From a virus: a stretch of DNA of 23,350 nt. Below, one piece after another: positions 7,004 to 13,737 of the stretch. Numbering within the stretch: the stretch's first letter is position 1; the number at the start of each line of letters is the position of its first letter. The notes beneath the pieces are model-generated. The model saw only the letters and a program-made list of their open reading frames with translations, made no database searches and was not told where the DNA came from. The translations under genes and the position numbers were made by a program. The stretch lies in the IMG/VR virus record IMGVR_UViG_3300042878_003363, positions 1 through 23,350 of that record. One strand, given 5' to 3'.

Positions 7004-7816
7004 ATGAAATCCACCTGGTTCAGCCAAAAACATCACCACACTTTTGCCAAATGTCTGGAAGAGACCAGCTTCGGCTCCCGCTCGATGTGGGAGACGTTCA
7101 GCGACTTCCTCAACCTGGCCTACCTCAGCTTGTCCCAGGCGGTCTGCAAATTCCAAACGGGCGAAATGAACGCGGAAAAGGAGAAGGAGTTTCTTGCGAT
7201 CGAAGCCCGCTACAAATACCCGGCCAAGTTCAGGGAGGCCATGGCCCACCTCGTCATGGGACTCGACCGCGAACGCTATGACTTTCTCGGCAGCGTGGCC
7301 GGGGAACTGGAACTGCTGAGTTCCTGGAACGGCCAGTTCTTCACGCCCAAGGCTGTCTGCGACCTGATGGCCCGCATGACGATGGGTGAACAACTGCCCG
7401 ATCCTGACCGTCGCCTCACCATCTGCGAACCCGCCTGCGGCGCCGGAGCGATGGCGATCGCCGTCACCAACGTGCTCCATGAAAAAGGCTTCATGCCCTG
7501 GAACTACTGGCTCACCGCGGTGGATGTCGATCCCAAGATGTTCATGGCCACCTACATCCAACTCACGCTCTGTGGCGTGCCGGCCAATGTGATCTGGGGC
7601 AACTCCCTGAGCCTGGAAGAACACCGCAACGAAACCACCCTCGTCGGTGTGCTCCACCCCTACCGCCGCAGCGCCGTGGAACTGCTCGAAGACGCCAACC
7701 GCAGCACCCACAACAAACAGCAAAAAGCCGCCCAAGCTCTCGCCCAAGCCACCGCCACCCGCGAAGCCCGCATCACCCAAAACAAAGGCCAACTCGACTT
7801 CGACTTCGCCGCTTAA
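7004..7816 (+). CDS. N-6 adenine DNA methylase-like protein without a visible NPPY motif
   Basis: This 270-residue protein has the SAM-binding half of HsdM-type methylases. It shows WNGQFFTPKAVCDLMARMTM (about residues 108-127; the family usually has GQFYTP), CEPACGAGAMAIAVTNVLHE (motif I, about 143-162) and LTAVDVDPKMFMATYIQLTL (motif II/III). After GVPANVIWGNSLSLEEH, where a catalytic (N/D)PP(Y/F) motif should follow, none is visible. The chain continues into a Gln/Ala-rich helix. Similar short methylases occur on phages and plasmids, so this may be a natural non-catalytic or differently catalytic subgroup. No specificity subunit or endonuclease is nearby. The C-terminus is DFDFAA. Confidence 0.8.
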   Translation: MKSTWFSQKHHHTFAKCLEETSFGSRSMWETFSDFLNLAYLSLSQAVCKFQTGEMNAEKEKEFLAIEARYKYPAKFREAMAHLVMGLDRERYDFLGSVAGELELLSSWNGQFFTPKAVCDLMARMTMGEQLPDPDRRLTICEPACGAGAMAIAVTNVLHEKGFMPWNYWLTAVDVDPKMFMATYIQLTLCGVPANVIWGNSLSLEEHRNETTLVGVLHPYRRSAVELLEDANRSTHNKQQKAAQALAQATATREARITQNKGQLDFDFAA

Positions 7817-7831
7817 CCCAACCAACACCCC

Positions 7832-8074
7832 ATGAAATACGCCCTCGGATTTTTTGATTCTGCCACCCGTGAATACGTCTGGGCTACCCAGCGCCAAATC
7901 GGCGTGCCAAGCCTGACTGGCAACATCCACCTGCGCTACACCTGGCTCAGTGAAGAAGACGCTGAACGCCAGCGACCCCTCTACGAAGCCGCCCTCAACT
8001 GCCCCCTCGAAGTCGTGTCCGATGCCCCGGACTGCCGACTGGAAGAAGAGTCCGAAACATTCAAAGCCTGCTGA
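7832..8074 (+). CDS. hypothetical protein
   Basis: This 80-residue acidic protein begins MKYALGFFDSATREYVWATQ and ends CRLEEESETFKAC. It has a beta-rich first half and an acidic helix (LSEEDAERQRPLYEAAL). The leader before the ATG is CCAACCAACACCCC, typical of the A/C-rich leaders here. It is followed one base later by the next ATG at 8076. No function recognised. Confidence 0.6.
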   Translation: MKYALGFFDSATREYVWATQRQIGVPSLTGNIHLRYTWLSEEDAERQRPLYEAALNCPLEVVSDAPDCRLEEESETFKAC

Positions 8075-8075
8075 T

Positions 8076-8462
8076 ATGACACACCTCCTCCGCGCCTCCC
8101 CCAAAGAACCGATCACGATCTACTACTGCAAAACCAATGTGAAAAGCGGTCTCACCGTCCGCATCATTCAAGGCAAGCAAATCCACGACTGCACCGGCGT
8201 CCTGCTGCAAGCCGCCCACGCCAGCATGATCCACGGCAACAGCACCGGCAAACCCAAGGCCAGCGGCGCCCGCTGCGTGCTGGAAGTCACACAAGGCCTT
8301 GTCGGTTTGGTTCACAGGTCTGCAGGGCCAAACCAACCCCTTGAGCCCGACGAGATGAACGCCCTCGAACGCGACTGCCTCATCTTTGAGACCTGGAGCG
8401 GCGAGGAAAACCGCTACTTCGATGACGCCTTCGATCGCAGCTACTACTGCAAATGTCTGTAA
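8076..8462 (+). CDS. hypothetical protein
   Basis: This 128-residue protein was started at the ATG one base after the preceding stop, although its frame is open further upstream. It has ITIYYCKTNVKSGLTVRIIQ, a Cys/His-containing centre and an acidic C-terminal part (LERDCLIFETWSGEENRYFD), ending DRSYYCKCL. The five Cys residues are spread out without a classic zinc motif. Not recognised. Confidence 0.6.
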   Translation: MTHLLRASPKEPITIYYCKTNVKSGLTVRIIQGKQIHDCTGVLLQAAHASMIHGNSTGKPKASGARCVLEVTQGLVGLVHRSAGPNQPLEPDEMNALERDCLIFETWSGEENRYFDDAFDRSYYCKCL

Positions 8463-8487
8463 CCCGAACCCACCAAACCATCAAACC

Positions 8488-8772
8488 ATGAGCGACCCCA
8501 TCTACCCAACCATCTGGAACGATCAGCCCAACATCGTCACCCACGCCAAGCCACTCCTCTGCTTCAATCATGAAAGCCGCATGATCGAGGTGCGACGTAA
8601 CGGCGCGGATTTCTTTGTCTCCACTGGCAATTTGTTTGGCTCTCAAACCATCACCACCACCGACTTTGATACGATCTTTCAAGTCATTGCCCTCGCCGTC
8701 AAAGCCAAGAAGGAGGCCACCCTCCCTAAACTCGCTTTCATCGTAGAATCAACCCCTTCAACCACTCCCTGA
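8488..8772 (+). CDS. hypothetical protein
   Basis: This 94-residue protein begins MSDPIYPTIWNDQPNIVTHA. It has a beta-strand-rich centre (RMIEVRRNGADFFVSTGNLF) and a helix (DTIFQVIALAVKAKKEATL). The ATG follows ACCAAACCATCAAACC, another A/C-only leader. One base separates it from the next gene. Function unknown. Confidence 0.6.
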   Translation: MSDPIYPTIWNDQPNIVTHAKPLLCFNHESRMIEVRRNGADFFVSTGNLFGSQTITTTDFDTIFQVIALAVKAKKEATLPKLAFIVESTPSTTP

Positions 8773-8773
8773 C

Positions 8774-8983
8774 ATGGCCTACGACGACATCCATTGCCCC
8801 TGCGGCGGTAAAAAACTGACAGGCACCATGCTCTGTGGCGCCTGCATGGACCACTTTGACCAACGACCTGAGCTGTCCATGTTCATGGACACGACCTTCT
8901 CTGTGTCCGAGCGACGCTCCGCCGCCATGATCCTACTCACCCTGGCACGCGAACGGCGGAAGATTAAAACTTCTTCCGCATGA
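8774..8983 (+). CDS. small zinc-ribbon-like protein
   Basis: This 69-residue protein starts MAYDDIHCPCGGKKLTGTML and continues CGACMDHF. A CPC pair and a CGAC pair about 14 residues apart form a plausible four-Cys zinc ribbon at residues 8-24. The second half is a basic helix (SERRSAAMILLTLARERRK). The codons for AAMILLTLA are identical over 26 bases to a segment of the ParB-like gene at 10931. The last 20 bases overlap the convergent minus-strand gene. Confidence 0.6.
   Translation: MAYDDIHCPCGGKKLTGTMLCGACMDHFDQRPELSMFMDTTFSVSERRSAAMILLTLARERRKIKTSSA
8921..8946 (+). repeat. 26-bp exact repeat, copy 1 (partner at 10931-10956)
   Basis: The 26 bases beginning GCCGCCATGATCCTACTCAC are identical to 10931-10956. 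Both copies are read in the same frame and encode AAMILLTL plus the start of Ala. Confidence 0.9.
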
Positions 8984-9641
8984 CATCCCCCAGCGGCACG
9001 GGCTCCCAATGAATCTTGCGTGCGCCCGACTTCACGGCCCGTGGTCGCAAAATCGTCCGAACTTCCCGCGCTGCAATGCCACCGCGCAAAGGTGCCGTCC
9101 GTGCAAAATCACCGATCGCACCACGCACCTGATTGTCTGACCGCTTGAGTGCCTGACCACTGACTCCAACAATTCTGGCTTTGGGCAAATGCTCGATCAC
9201 TTTTTTGCGAGTATCATCTGACGGAAACATGCCCCGTGAGGATTGCAAAACTCCACGATCATTGGCGTGTGCTGCCGCCGTGCCCGCATAGTGTTCCGTC
9301 ATCTGCGGATTGCCGGCCACATACGTTCGTTTTTTCCCTGGGTGATACGGTGTCGTCCATGCCGATTTGAAACGCCCTTTGGCAATTTTCTCCACCTCAC
9401 CCTGATGCGTCCCCCTCCACAGCAACCCTGATTTGTTGCGCAAGTGTTTGTTGCCGTCTGGCAATTCAACATCCCCACCACCAATGCGCTGCAAGTCACC
9501 CTTGGCCTTCTTCATGCGCTTGTAGTGGTGCCGCCAGACCGCCTTGAACGTGTCCTCCGACATCTTGGCAAACTCCGTCACTCCAAACTGAGTCAGCCCA
9601 CGATCCAACTGCGCATTAAGGAGAATCAATTCACGGATCAT
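8964..9641 (-). CDS. minus-strand THQG-motif protein 2 (candidate cargo/effector)
   Basis: This very basic 225-residue protein is isolated on the minus strand. Residues 8-20 (LNAQLDRGLTQFG) match residues 8-20 of the protein at 12903 (LNAKLDAALTFFG) at 9 of 13 positions. A THQG motif at 78-81 is followed by FKSAW at 91-95; the 12903 protein has THQG and FKRVW at nearly the same spacing. The region GLLWRGTHQG...FKSAWTTPYHPGKK...HYAGTAAAHA vaguely recalls an R...T...YA pattern as in ADP-ribosyltransferase-type folds, but the catalytic Glu is not identified. It overlaps the zinc-ribbon gene by 20 bases. A virion-delivered effector is a hypothesis. Confidence 0.7.
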   Translation of the reverse strand: MIRELILLNAQLDRGLTQFGVTEFAKMSEDTFKAVWRHHYKRMKKAKGDLQRIGGGDVELPDGNKHLRNKSGLLWRGTHQGEVEKIAKGRFKSAWTTPYHPGKKRTYVAGNPQMTEHYAGTAAAHANDRGVLQSSRGMFPSDDTRKKVIEHLPKARIVGVSGQALKRSDNQVRGAIGDFARTAPLRGGIAAREVRTILRPRAVKSGARKIHWEPVPLGDVMRKKF

Positions 9642-9722
9642 ACCAACGCCTCTTCATCAACCCATTCACTGCTTTCCATTGTAACTAATCGTGATATTTA
9701 ACATTTCGTGAATCCCACAACC

Positions 9723-9935
9723 ATGCCCAACCCAAAACCCATGCCCCACGTCGCCGTCCACGCCAACCTGCCCGCCGCTGAAAAACTCCGCCTCCTAAAA
9801 CGCGCCAAAGCCATCCTCTGCGCTGGCTACACGATCGCCGTCATGGAGCGAAATGTAAAACTACACATCGAGACCCTGCGCCTCTGGGCGCGTGAACTCG
9901 ACTTCGATCTCAACCGCCCAAAAGTGAAACGCTAA
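9723..9935 (+). CDS. small helix-turn-helix protein
   Basis: This 70-residue basic protein could start at the GTG at 9708 or, preferred here, at the ATG at 9723 (MPNPKPMPHVAVHANLPAAE). Residues about 20-60 (LRLLKRAKAILCAGYTIAVM, then LHIETLRLWARELDFDLN) look like a resolvase-type helix-turn-helix in which a W-A-R-E helix recognises DNA. It lies 14 bases before the ParB-like gene, so the two may form a partition or regulatory pair. An AT-rich patch just upstream (9678-9705) separates it from the divergent THQG gene and may hold promoters. Confidence 0.6.
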   Translation: MPNPKPMPHVAVHANLPAAEKLRLLKRAKAILCAGYTIAVMERNVKLHIETLRLWARELDFDLNRPKVKR

Positions 9936-9949
9936 CCAAACCTACGCCC

Positions 9950-11731
9950 ATGAAAACCACCGCCAAACCTGCCGCCAAACCTGCCGCTAAACCTGCCGCC
10001 AAACCCGCTGCCAAGGTCACCCCCAAAGTCACCGATCCCGCTCCAACCAACATCGCCGATGGCACACGCACCTGGATTCCCACAAAGCTGATCGACCCGC
10101 ATCCGCACAACCGCCAGATCACCCCTGAATCCTGCCGTGGCCTGGCCGACTCCATGAGTTCGCACGGCCAGATCCAGCCCGTCACCGTCCGACCTCACCC
10201 CACCCACCCCGTCCGCTACCAGCTCGGCGCCGGTGCCCGACGCTGGCACGCCGCCAAACTCGCCGGTCTCTCCCTGGACTGCATCGTCCGCGACCTCTCC
10301 GATGCTGAGATCGAAGCCATGCTCGCCATCGAAAACCTGCAGCGCGAAAACCCCGAACCGCGCGAGGAAGCCGCGCAGATCCGCCGCCTCTTTGATTTGC
10401 CCGAGTCCACCCCCGCCAGTGTCGCCGCCATGCTCGGCAAACCGGATGCCTGGGTGAAACGCCGGATGCGCCTGCTGGCCCTGATCGACCCCGTCCATGA
10501 GGCCTGGCAAGACTCCGAAAGCGGCATCTATGGCTTGTCGATCGCCACCATGGAACTCATCGCTGCGCTGAGTCCCGAACTGCAGCTCCACTTTCAGAGC
10601 GAGTGGGGCGACGACGGCTACGACACGCCGACTCATGCCAACATCACCTCCTGGATCGCCGACCTGAGCTGCTCGCTCAAAGACGTCAAATGGCTCGACA
10701 ACCCCGCCACCTTTATCGAAGGCTGCGGGCCCGGAGGCTGTGCCACCAGCAGCGACGCCGCCGACCTGTTCAGCAACACCGAGTTTGCCGATGCCAAGCA
10801 GTCCAAGTGCGCTCAATGCCTGAACCCGGCCTGCTTCAACAAGCGCAAAGACCTGGCCCACAATGATGCCTGGCAGACCGCCCTCGCCAAAGCTCCCGAA
10901 GGCTACTACGCCACCACCGACTCCTATCAGGCCGCCATGATCCTACTCACCCTGGCCGATCAAAGCACCCTGAAACTGCGGCGGGAATATGAGTTCAACG
11001 GCTGGAAGAACTGCAAAAAGACCGACCCGAACGCCAAACCCTTCCTGGAAGAGAAGAACGGTGCGGTCAAACTGAACTGGAAGACACCGCCTGCCAACAG
11101 CAGCGGCAGCCCCCAAATCCTGCTCAAAACCGCCGGACAAGTCGACCTCAAAACGCCGGAAGAATCCGTGCAAGCCAGTATCGATCGCGTGAACGGCAAA
11201 CGCTACACCCTCGTCCTCGCCGAACTCAGAGCGCATCTGGAAAAGGCCCCGATGCCGCTGCCTGATCCTGATCCGCGCTACACGCCCACGGAACAACTCA
11301 ACGAGCGGATGCTCAAACTCGCCGCCACCTTTGGCACCAATCACTCCGCCAAATCCGCCTGCACCACCCTCTACGAAGACGACGCCGAGGCGATCGATGA
11401 AGAGGAAGAGGCTGAGGACGCCGAGCCGACCCCTGATGAACTGGCCGAAGCTAAACTCACCGCCTGGCAGAGTTTCCGCCAACTCGGGCAGGACAGCGCC
11501 TGTGAACGGCTATGGAAACAAGTCCGCCGAGTCCTGCTCCACCGCCTTGCCACCCGCTCCTACACCGACCGCAAAAGCGACCTGATCAAGACCGAATTCA
11601 TCAACGAACTCCATCACATTGCCACCCTCACTCGCTTCGACTTTGCCGCATCCTACGTCAAAGCCGCCGCCGCCTGCAAACCACCCGCCAGCCTCAAGCA
11701 CCTCAACCCCACCACCCTGAAAGCCGCCTAA
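9950..11731 (+). CDS. ParB/RepB-like protein with Lys/Pro/Ala repeat tail
   Basis: This 593-residue protein begins with four KPAA repeats, a histone-H1-like basic tail. It is followed by a ParB nuclease/CTPase-type domain at about residues 40-140. That domain shows RGLADSMSSHGQIQPVTVRP, YQLGAGARRWHAAKLAGL (the GERRxxA box) and AIENLQRENPEPREEA (the ENLQR box). A helix-turn-helix region follows (STPASVAAMLGKPDAWVKRR). A Cys cluster near residues 260-305 (CGPGGCATSS, then KCAQCLNPACFNKRK) suggests a metal site. The second half is helical with an acidic EEEEAEDAE linker and ends TTLKAA. Larger phage and plasmid ParB-like proteins of this layout act in partition, replication control or DNA cutting. 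No ParA was found in the window, so a simple partition role is not assured. Confidence 0.82.
   Translation: MKTTAKPAAKPAAKPAAKPAAKVTPKVTDPAPTNIADGTRTWIPTKLIDPHPHNRQITPESCRGLADSMSSHGQIQPVTVRPHPTHPVRYQLGAGARRWHAAKLAGLSLDCIVRDLSDAEIEAMLAIENLQRENPEPREEAAQIRRLFDLPESTPASVAAMLGKPDAWVKRRMRLLALIDPVHEAWQDSESGIYGLSIATMELIAALSPELQLHFQSEWGDDGYDTPTHANITSWIADLSCSLKDVKWLDNPATFIEGCGPGGCATSSDAADLFSNTEFADAKQSKCAQCLNPACFNKRKDLAHNDAWQTALAKAPEGYYATTDSYQAAMILLTLADQSTLKLRREYEFNGWKNCKKTDPNAKPFLEEKNGAVKLNWKTPPANSSGSPQILLKTAGQVDLKTPEESVQASIDRVNGKRYTLVLAELRAHLEKAPMPLPDPDPRYTPTEQLNERMLKLAATFGTNHSAKSACTTLYEDDAEAIDEEEEAEDAEPTPDELAEAKLTAWQSFRQLGQDSACERLWKQVRRVLLHRLATRSYTDRKSDLIKTEFINELHHIATLTRFDFAASYVKAAAACKPPASLKHLNPTTLKAA
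9964..10014 (+). repeat. 12-bp tandem repeat coding the KPAA tail
   Basis: Four near-identical 12-base units (AAACCTGCCGCC and variants) at the 5' end of the ParB-like gene encode KPAA four times. The unit length is a multiple of three, so gain or loss of copies would change the tail length without breaking the frame. Confidence 0.85.
10931..10956 (+). repeat. 26-bp exact repeat, copy 2 (partner at 8921-8946)
   Basis: Identical to 8921-8946 and in the same reading frame, inside the ParB-like gene. The flanking bases do not match, so the identity is sharply bounded. Confidence 0.9.
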
Positions 11732-11732
11732 C

Positions 11733-12320
11733 ATGACCAAAAACGCCTACCGCGAGCAACAGCTCCATGAAATCGAAACCCGTTGGTTCAAAACCCACGT
11801 TGCCACCATCTTCCCAGCCGAGTCAGACCATGGCCCCGTCTGGCTGCGCTGGGCCAAGCCTGGCACCAACGTCTATCGCGTGGACTACCTCATTCACCGG
11901 AACAACCTGCATGTGTCCGGTGACATCGGCCACTCCAGCTTTTGCTGGTCGGAACAGATCAGCCTCAACATGCTTGCCAGCTTCGACTGGCATTACTTCC
12001 TCGGCAAAGCCCAGGGCATCGACGGCTACATCGAACATCACGAATGGTGCCACGAACACGCTGAGAAGTGGATTCGTGAAGTTATCGGCGAGTCAGAGGA
12101 TCTCGCTAATTGTCTGGAAGATGACTGGCCTCGCTGCCTCGAATCACAAGATAGATGGCAGCAGCATTTGAATAGCTGTTATGAGTCCAACGACATGGAC
12201 GGTGAAGACCTGACCCACCTGCTCGAAGCCGGCCAGTGCTGGAATATGCGCGCCCTGGCTCACTGGAAAGGCCTGCAGATGGCCCACGCCCAACTCAACC
12301 CACCCCTGAAAGCCGCATGA
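11733..12320 (+). CDS. conserved phage-type hypothetical protein
   Basis: This 195-residue protein begins MTKNAYREQQLHEIETRWFK. A central block, YRVDYLIHRNNLHVSGDIGH followed by SSFCWSEQISLNMLASFDWH and YFLGKAQ, resembles phage proteins of unknown function with a strand-turn LxVxGDxG...W motif and a YFxxK motif. This is my recollection of a pattern, not a database match. The second half is acidic and rich in Trp, His and Cys (HHEWCHEHAEKWIREVIGES). It starts one base after the ParB-like stop and overlaps the next gene by four bases, so all four genes 9950-12906 are probably one transcript. The C-terminus is PPLKAA. Confidence 0.7.
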   Translation: MTKNAYREQQLHEIETRWFKTHVATIFPAESDHGPVWLRWAKPGTNVYRVDYLIHRNNLHVSGDIGHSSFCWSEQISLNMLASFDWHYFLGKAQGIDGYIEHHEWCHEHAEKWIREVIGESEDLANCLEDDWPRCLESQDRWQQHLNSCYESNDMDGEDLTHLLEAGQCWNMRALAHWKGLQMAHAQLNPPLKAA

Positions 12321-12535
12321 TCGCCGACCTCTACCACTACGCCACGATGCCTCTGGCCGTGGTCCAACCCATGCTCACGGTGCCCATCCCCGATGGCTCC
12401 TACCTGTCCCAAGACGAAAACTCCGCAGCACTCGGTCACCTGCTCAAATCCGGCTACCGCTGGATTCGCACCGATGGCGAAACCTGCGTCTTTGAAAAGA
12501 AACTCCGCGAAGGAATCCCCGCCAACAAATCATGA
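12317..12535 (+). CDS. small hypothetical protein
   Basis: This 72-residue protein starts at an ATG overlapping the upstream TGA (ATGA). The sequence MIADLYHYATMPLAVVQPML, followed by PDGSYLSQDENSAALGHLLK and SGYRWIRTDGETCVFEKKL, looks like a compact alpha/beta domain. The last four bases overlap the next start. No family recognised. Confidence 0.65.
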   Translation: MIADLYHYATMPLAVVQPMLTVPIPDGSYLSQDENSAALGHLLKSGYRWIRTDGETCVFEKKLREGIPANKS

Positions 12536-12906
12536 CCACCCCAGCCGAACAAGTCGCCACCGCCCTCTGCTACGTCCAGCACCATCAGAGTTTCAACAGC
12601 GGCCAGCAGCAACCACCACCGCGCCACACCGAACTTTTCCGGTCCAACCACGGCCGGCCGTCCGAAGGTGCGAAACGCATGGGCAAAACCGAATACGAGA
12701 CCCTGCCATTCCGCACCATGATCGTCCTCGCCGCTGAGGTGATTCGCCTGCGATCCGTGGCGGCCGATCTGCAGGAGTCTTTGCAACGCATACTCCAAGC
12801 CTCAAACGAGCGAATGGCCGCTGCCGGAGATCTACTGGATTACCAAGACACCAATCGGCAATCTGGCGACATCGCCCGTGCCGCCATCGCCAAAGCCCAA
12901 GCCTAG
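12532..12906 (+). CDS. hypothetical helical protein
   Basis: This 124-residue protein is coupled to the previous gene by an ATGA overlap. The N-terminus is MTTPAEQVATALCYVQHHQS and is followed by a Gln/Pro-rich stretch. Residues about 60-95 form a long amphipathic helix (MIVLAAEVIRLRSVAADLQE, SLQRILQASNERM), likely a coiled coil. The C-terminus is AIAKAQA. Its stop overlaps the stop of the convergent minus-strand gene by four bases. Function unknown. Confidence 0.6.
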   Translation: MTTPAEQVATALCYVQHHQSFNSGQQQPPPRHTELFRSNHGRPSEGAKRMGKTEYETLPFRTMIVLAAEVIRLRSVAADLQESLQRILQASNERMAAAGDLLDYQDTNRQSGDIARAAIAKAQA

Positions 12907-13307
12907 ACAATTTTAGATTTCCACACCCGCTTAAAGTCGGCATTCGCCACCGTCCGAAGTGACCGGCCCTGATGTGTTTCTTTCTTGAAAATATTTCCAG
13001 GAGGCTGAACCGGAACAAGTTTGCCAAGATGCCTAGCAGCTATGACCCGGTGATGCCCATCGACCACACGGAATTTTCCATAAGCCTTATCGACTGAAAC
13101 CGGAGGCGGCTCCGAGCCTTTTGCCCATTTCTTAGCATACTCCATCGCCCGCGATTTTTTGTGCTTAGAAACTCCGCTCCAACCCTCTTTCCAACCCCTC
13201 TCACCAACAGCGGGAAGTAAGGAGTGCGGTGAGACATAAACTGCCCGACCAAAAAACGTCAAAGCAGCGTCCAGTTTGGCATTCAATCGCGTCAAATCTA
13301 GGCTCAT
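12903..13307 (-). CDS. minus-strand THQG-motif protein 3 with ParB-like DGHHR domain
   Basis: This basic 134-residue protein begins MSLDLTRLNAKLDAALTFFG, sharing the N-terminal motif of the other two isolated minus-strand proteins. Residues about 68-100 (PPVSVDKAYGKFRVVDGHHR, then VIAARHLGKLVPVQ) match the start of a ParB/sulfiredoxin-like nuclease domain with its conserved DGHHR box. THQG lies at 111-114 and FKRVW at 125-129. The protein could be a small nuclease or nucleotide-hydrolysing effector. It lies downstream of the terminase genes and in their direction, separated by a 490-base non-coding stretch. The start sits directly behind GGAGG (GTGGAGGATG), too close for normal spacing. Confidence 0.72.
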   Translation of the reverse strand: MSLDLTRLNAKLDAALTFFGRAVYVSPHSLLPAVGERGWKEGWSGVSKHKKSRAMEYAKKWAKGSEPPPVSVDKAYGKFRVVDGHHRVIAARHLGKLVPVQPPGNIFKKETHQGRSLRTVANADFKRVWKSKIV

Positions 13308-13375
13308 CCTCCACGCCTATTATCAACCCCATACCAGTGCCAGAACCACCTCCGGCACCCGTCCTGCAGACCCCT

Positions 13376-13737
13376 ATGCCTACCTTCAAAAGCATCCCAG
13401 GGGTGCGCAAACTGGCGCGAATGTCCTGAAACCGGACGTTCCACGCGCTCAAAGCTGCGCAAACATTGGTGAATCAAGGCTCGAAGGTAGGTATGCGCTG
13501 TGGAACGCCTAGAAACTCAGGCGTCCGCCTGAGTTGACGCCTACCTTGCGACCTTTTTGCTCCATCCAGCCCTATACATAGATGATACTTGCCTCCGTGT
13601 TTACCCTTTCCCCAATATAAAAAAGGTATGCAAGGTATGCAAGGTATGAACAAAGCCCGTTCCTCACCCCGAATAAGAGCGTTCCACACGGCATACCCCA
13701 AAAACCAAAGGTCTGCTTTTTGGCGCACAAGGTATGC
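13376..13737 (+). repeat. iteron-like array of AAGGTATGC / AAGGTAGG elements
   Basis: Three direct copies lie head to tail at 13623-13631, 13632-13640 and 13641-13649 (AAGGTATGC, AAGGTATGC, AAGGTATGA). Further copies are at 13729-13737 (AAGGTATGC), 13484-13496 (AAGGTAGGTATGC), 13691-13697 inverted (GCATACC), 13538-13547 inverted (CGCCTACCTT) and 13376-13386 inverted (ATGCCTACCTT). At least eight related elements occur within about 360 bases of non-coding DNA. Confidence 0.65.
13514..13535 (-). terminator. perfect hairpin, possible terminator for the terminase transcript
   Basis: AACTCAGGCG (13514-13523) and CGCCTGAGTT (13526-13535) are perfect complements with a two-base spacer. Outer arms AAGGTAGG (13484-13491) and CCTACCTT (13540-13547) can pair as well. 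On the minus strand the stem is followed by TTTCT, so it may end the terminase message. It could instead be a cruciform or binding site. Confidence 0.45.

Noticed and set aside
6983-8116. Long minus-strand open frame across the methylase-like gene
   Set aside because: It is the reverse-complement shadow of clear methylase motifs on the plus strand and crosses several plus-strand gene boundaries.
9932-10861. Minus-strand open frame opposite the ParB-like gene
   Set aside because: Gly-rich shadow translation; the ParB boxes on the plus strand account for the coding signal.
13623-13649. Three tandem 9-bp repeats as a possible CRISPR array
   Set aside because: Units are far too short, have no spacers and no cas genes are present; an iteron-like or binding-site role fits better.
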